DNA from: Solea solea
Taxonomy: Eukaryota > Chordata > Actinopteri > Pleuronectiformes > Soleidae
NCBI RefSeq assembly: GCF_958295425.1
Contig: NC_081140.1
Location: 10,935,433 to 10,999,432, forward strand
DNA length: 64,000 bases
Reading direction: 5' to 3'
How positions within the stretch are numbered: the first letter of the stretch is position 1; each line of letters opens with the position of its first letter. Both the position numbers and the translations under genes were made by a program. A model generated the notes under the pieces. It made no database searches, had not been told where the DNA came from, and worked only from the letters and a program-made list of their open reading frames with translations. This document shows, one piece after another, positions 59,384-64,000 of the stretch.

Positions 59384-60529
59384 GCTCATCACGCTCATTT
59401 TTATCGCAAAAAAATATAATACTTTACAATATGCTGTAAACATTTACACCTGGATCAACACACTTGAAAAAAAATGGTTTAGGGGTTTAGTTATACTTTA
59501 AATACATGCAACATTACTTTTTACTTTTCATTTAATCTTCTTTATCATGGTATTTATGCCGTCAGGTTTTCCATACATTAAGAAATCCACACTGCCTCTT
59601 GAAATCACCTTCCCTCCTCTCGTCATGCTCTTTTTAAAGTATTCTTATTGCAGATATAATTTAAAATAGCATCTAAGTTATCTAGCAATTCGAGGAGTTT
59701 ATTAAAGCACCTGGCTCTTTACCGGGTGGCACTCACAATATGAAGATTAGAGGAATTTCTTAAATGGTTTGGCCTTGACCCCAATACAAGTGTGCTGTTA
59801 AAGTTTTCTTCCTGCAGTTGCTCACAGGGTGTGCTCTGCTCTTCTTTTGCTTACCATGCATATCTGGTTCAAATATGAGGTCACGTTTGCTTCACAATAG
59901 TTTCATATCTCACTTCTAAAAACCCCTCTAAAGCTGCCAAAAATGGTTTAGTCCATGGCAGCAGGGACTGCTCAGTTCCATTGACAGCAGATGAGGAGCT
60001 TTAAGTCCATAAGGAGGGCTGACATCCCTAATACTGCCCTGTCAGCTTACGCCATGACACTCTGAGCAGAGCTGCAGACAAGGGCAGAGAGGATACAGCA
60101 TGTACTACACTGACGTTTTTATATTTGAATAACCTACAGAGAAAACTTGTTTCTGGGTTCTTTACTTTTACAGCACACTTCAGTACTGTAACTAATAAGG
60201 TAATAGAATGGTTAAAAACTATGTAATAGGGAAGTATTATTATCTTAGTGCCATCTCAGCCAGTTCAAACTAGTTTCACGTGACATGCTCTTCCTTGGAA
60301 GATATTCGGATTTCCTTCATTTGCACACACAAACAGGATGACATTATTTGTTACTACACTTAATAGTCTCATGAGGTTGATCACTCATTGTTCTGCTTTT
60401 CTGGAATACCTCCTAGAGTTAGATTTGTTCATTACTTTGCCATCTAAGCTGTAGAACCTAAAGTATCACAAGAGACATTGAAGCCACGCTTAAGCTGCTT
60501 TGGTGCCACCCGATTGTCCAGTCGGGTTT

Positions 60530-60730
60530 ACTCACTCTCACTCGCTCATCTCCTGCTGCTTTACCCTCTACATTAGGGTTGTGGGGGCACTGGTGCCAAT
60601 CCCAGCTGACATAGGGCAGGAGGTGGGACAGGTCGCCAGTCCATCGACTCACACCTATGGTCAATTAAGAGTGTCCAATTTACCTAATCCCCAAATCTGC
60701 ATGTTTTTGGACTGTGGGAGGAAAGAAAGG
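60530..60730 (-). mobile_element. Retroposed repeat flanked by 12-bp target-site duplications
   Basis: CCAGTCGGGTTT at 60518-60529 and CCAGTTGGGTTT at 60731-60742 (one mismatch) flank a 201-bp insert with a CTCACTCTCACTCGCTCATC tail complement and TGTTTTTGGACTGTGGGAGG at the other end. It is in the same family as 6722-7015, reversed and truncated. Confidence 0.75.
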
Positions 60731-63700
60731 CCAGTTGGGTTTCAGGTAAGAAAGTAACCTAAATTCTGAAAACAACATAACATCACTATCTTATTTTTCT
60801 AATGGGCCAACAAGCATACGTATACAAGTATGCGCACATATTGTGATCTGGGGATTTCAGTGTGTAGTGTGTAGACTTTTGCTGATGAAGCACACACACA
60901 CACAGGTGCAGAAGTAGGACACAGTCACCACCTTATGCTCAGAATATACGAGTGTGTCATCACTTGCTGCTTAGGGGCAGCTGCAGAGAAAATAAAAACA
61001 AAACATAGATAACACTTAGGAAACTAGGAAGAAATTATACAGTGTAAAACCCACAACATTGTCATTATTGAAAATGCCTGCAATACACACAGCTGAGAGG
61101 GAAACTGCTGCAGTGGTTGAGATTCAGCAACAGTCTGTCCGTCAAAAAACAAAAACAAACATAGATTAATATTCACATTGGACGCTTCATATTGCAGTGT
61201 ATATCTTAAATGACCATTGAATGTAACAAAAACGTGTTTTAAGCTGTTAGTCGCCTCCAAATAAATCATTTTATATTAACAATTTGGAATTTTATTTCCT
61301 CTGTAGTTGCGGAACATCACAGCCCATACTGTTCATGCAGTATACTGCAGAGTACAAGCAAGCAAGAAAGACTTTGAGTAAGAATTAATATTCTCCTCAG
61401 CAGAGCTCAAGTTTGCCTCTCCTCTTTGAGCAGCCGTGTAGCTGTAAAACCTCTAATTAAACATGAATCCTTGTATCGATTGTGGATATGAATTGTAGCC
61501 TTCTTTACAATAGGGCAAAAGTGTACTTGCAGCATGCTCATACTTTTGCATCAATCTTTCTCTTTCAAATACTTAAGAATTGTATACTCCTACACCACTG
61601 CATCTGTCACATGTATTTATTTATAAGTGCAAGTGTAAATTCATCATATTAAAATACAAGGCTAAAGAGAGTAGTGGAAAAAGCTAACCATAATGGTTCG
61701 ATTATGTTAAGATCAGTGGTTACAGTTGTCGTTAATGGTATCCATATTTCCCTATAACCACTTAAAAATGTGCATTGATGCACATCAACAGTGTTCCTTG
61801 AAGTAGAACTTGTTTTTGCAAATAAAAGGTGGGGACATTGGTCATTTTCATTCGAAAACACGTTAAATTCATCATGGGCACACTGTTATTGTGCTGGTGG
61901 TCTGGCAACCCCGAGCCTCTTTGAGTGTGTGTGTCTTTTTAATGTGACTGAGGTAAAGTGGGCAGCGCTCAACACGATCGACTGTAGCACTTTACTTGAA
62001 CTGCACACTAATGCATCACAGTTAAAAGCATAGAATCAAGATGAACTGAAATGGAAAGTGGAAAAGTCAGCAGATATTACTGTGACAGCTCGGGCTGTTT
62101 TTTTTTTTTTAGCCACAGCAGGTGATGTTGAACTCAATGTCTGTGAACGCAGAGCAGCACATCAGGAAGCTCGTGATTATGTTTATGATGCTTTTCTTCT
62201 ACAAGTGTCTCGGTGGCCAAGTTCAGTTCATATTAGTTTGCCAGCACCCGTCTCCTTTAGAAAACCCAGACATGATCTCACTCCATGTTGAAGCACTGTC
62301 ACACATATATACTCACTATGTAAATCACAGTACAACACTGATACAGTACAACATAAATAAAAGCAACAGCAACCTACGTATGTGACAATGAGAGTATGCT
62401 TCAGCTTATTCTGTGTCTGGCTCAGAATGATGCGTGTCGGGTTCAGGTCAGGCTCAGTCAGTATTCTCTCAGGCTTGGTTAGACAGAAACATGCGACCCG
62501 AGCCACTCTAACTCAAGGAAAGGCATGTAATATTAGAGATATATTCAAAATGTACAGGGTTAAAACTGCACAAACAAGGCCACTGAAGCCATGTCACCAA
62601 GCAGTACAATTCAGCTCAGTTCATTTGTAATGCAATTATTTGCATTTCCATTGTCAAATGTTGAGGGGGTACAAAAATAGTTCACTCCCTGTTTTGGCAT
62701 CCTTCCGTTGGGGTACCAAGCACACTGGTACTCCTCCTACAGGGTGGAGCTATAGACGCACTGCAGGCCGTTGATTTGTTGACCAGAGAATCTCACTTAC
62801 TTGAGATGGTAGGGGAAAAACAGCACTGTTTTTACTTCAGCCTTCTCTCAAACAAAGCTTGTCCTTTAAAGATAAGATAAAATGGTCCTCTATTTGTCCC
62901 CGCAGTGGGTAAATTTACAATTGACTTTTCTTGTGATAAACAGCTACATCAAGAAGAAACAACATGGAAAGCTGAATGTCCTCTGTTGTCTTCGAAGGGG
63001 GCATTTTAGGTCACATGAGTGATTCATTGCTTAAAAGCTAAATTAGCTGAAGTACTCCAGGGTCAGAAATGTGATATTTACCTTAAATTGCTAGTACTGT
63101 ATGCTTTACAGTAACCACTTTATTTAGTTTTTTTTAAAGCTGCACACTCTCCAGGACAGTAACACCCCTGACAACTGCAATTACTACTTTTCAACAGAGG
63201 AAAGAGTGTTTAAACCAACTCTAATTCCATATGTGGAATTGGTTGAGAATTCCCTGAGGAATGGACTTGTATTGATCTAGAAGGTGCTGCTGATGAATGG
63301 CTTTTCCATTAGTTGTGAGATTGATCCAAGATTGTGTTCATCTCCTCAGTGGTGATGGCACAGCAGGGGTGAAGGTAATATGAAGAGCTCAATTTCAAAG
63401 GAGTGAAATAGGATTAGAAAAATAAACACCATCTCACCCCCAGCTCTATACAGGTATAGCACAAATAATACAACATAGATATAATACATACTGTGTTTTT
63501 TAATTAAAGGTGGTTGAATTTTTAATGTTTGTAAATATATTTCAGTAATTGATGAAGTGAGTTAAAGCTTGAGGTTGCAGATGAGCTCATGGCAGGAGTT
63601 AGCACTGTGATATATCTGGTGTGTGCATATATGTGTTGAATAGTCGAAGTGTTGTTTTGTTTATCCTGCTTGTCTTGTTACACCAACCAAGAAAAATGGT

Positions 63701-64000
63701 TTCCCTATGGGGACACGAAGGTACCTACAACTACTACTGCACAAGCTCAGAACCAGTTCAGTCACCGTGGGAGCTAACCAATTACTTTAACAGTCGCCTC
63801 CAACCCTGGTTTCTGTGCGTCACCTTATCCCATAGAGACTCTTGGGAGATGGTCCACAGTAGATGAGGTCCTGGCTCCCTGAGTTTGTAGCAGGACAGAT
63901 TTATCATGTTCATGTTCATAGATTGTTGTTCTCCTAGCATCGATGATAGTGGAGTTATGTAGCGCTGAAAACTGAGCTGAGACAGAGCACTTACATTTAT

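Larger units (their letters stand above)
41008..64000 (+). other. kcnab1: Long 5' intron of kcnab1 (no coding exon recognised)
   Basis: About 23 kb without a supportable exon on either strand. The Kvbeta1.1-type first exon (mammalian start MQVSIAC) and the first shared exon were looked for by eye and not found; a shared exon as short as about 45 bp could be missed. The region is A+T-rich with dispersed repeats and microsatellites, the notable ones listed separately. Its assignment to kcnab1 is inferred from the absence of any core exon upstream and the known great length of the mammalian gene. Confidence 0.6.

Overview
The window looks like a piece of a teleost fish nuclear genome. It has vertebrate-type split genes with GT-AG introns, is A+T-rich and CpG-poor apart from short promoter patches, and carries many (CA)n/(GT)n microsatellites and short fish-type transposon relics. 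All confidently recognised genes lie on the + strand in the order gmps - class C chemoreceptor - kcnab1. This resembles the vertebrate block (human 3q25) where GMPS and KCNAB1 are neighbours. In fish, olfactory class C (OlfC/V2R) receptors are known from the same neighbourhood.

Layout. 1-5.5 kb is non-coding, with a CpG-enriched patch at 0.93-1.26 kb that could be the first exon and promoter of a minus-strand neighbour, plus two foldback MITE-like repeats. 5.56-18.3 kb is gmps (GMP synthase), complete in 16 coding exons encoding 690 residues; one intron is of the rare GC-AG type and another holds a near-perfect 102-bp hairpin. 19.6-25.6 kb is a complete 14-exon class C GPCR of 947 residues, of V2R/OlfC type. 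Relative to the usual six-exon V2R plan, two exons have each been broken into five, so the membrane domain is spread over five exons, and its second intracellular loop carries an unusual Lys/Ala- plus Asn-rich insertion. 25.6-31.2 kb is intergenic. 31.3-32.6 kb has the signature of an unrecognised small gene: CpG-rich start, perfect donor, NAGNAG acceptor, two further exon candidates and a poly(A) signal. 33.19-33.45 kb and 40.73-41.01 kb are two alternative first exons of kcnab1 (Kv beta-1), matching the mammalian Kvbeta1.3- and Kvbeta1.2-type N termini and ending at the same splice phase. 41-64 kb has no supportable coding exon and is best read as the long 5' intron of kcnab1. It contains several retroposed repeats with visible target-site duplications, a 183-bp MITE with 23-bp perfect inverted termini, and long simple repeats.

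The genes share no pathway: gmps is purine synthesis, the receptor is probably an amino-acid chemosensor, and kcnab1 is a potassium-channel accessory subunit. Their linkage reads as conserved synteny. The most unusual biology is the remodelled receptor gene; the most likely unannotated locus is the small gene at 31.3-32.6 kb. Names rest on recalled family sequences, not on a database search.
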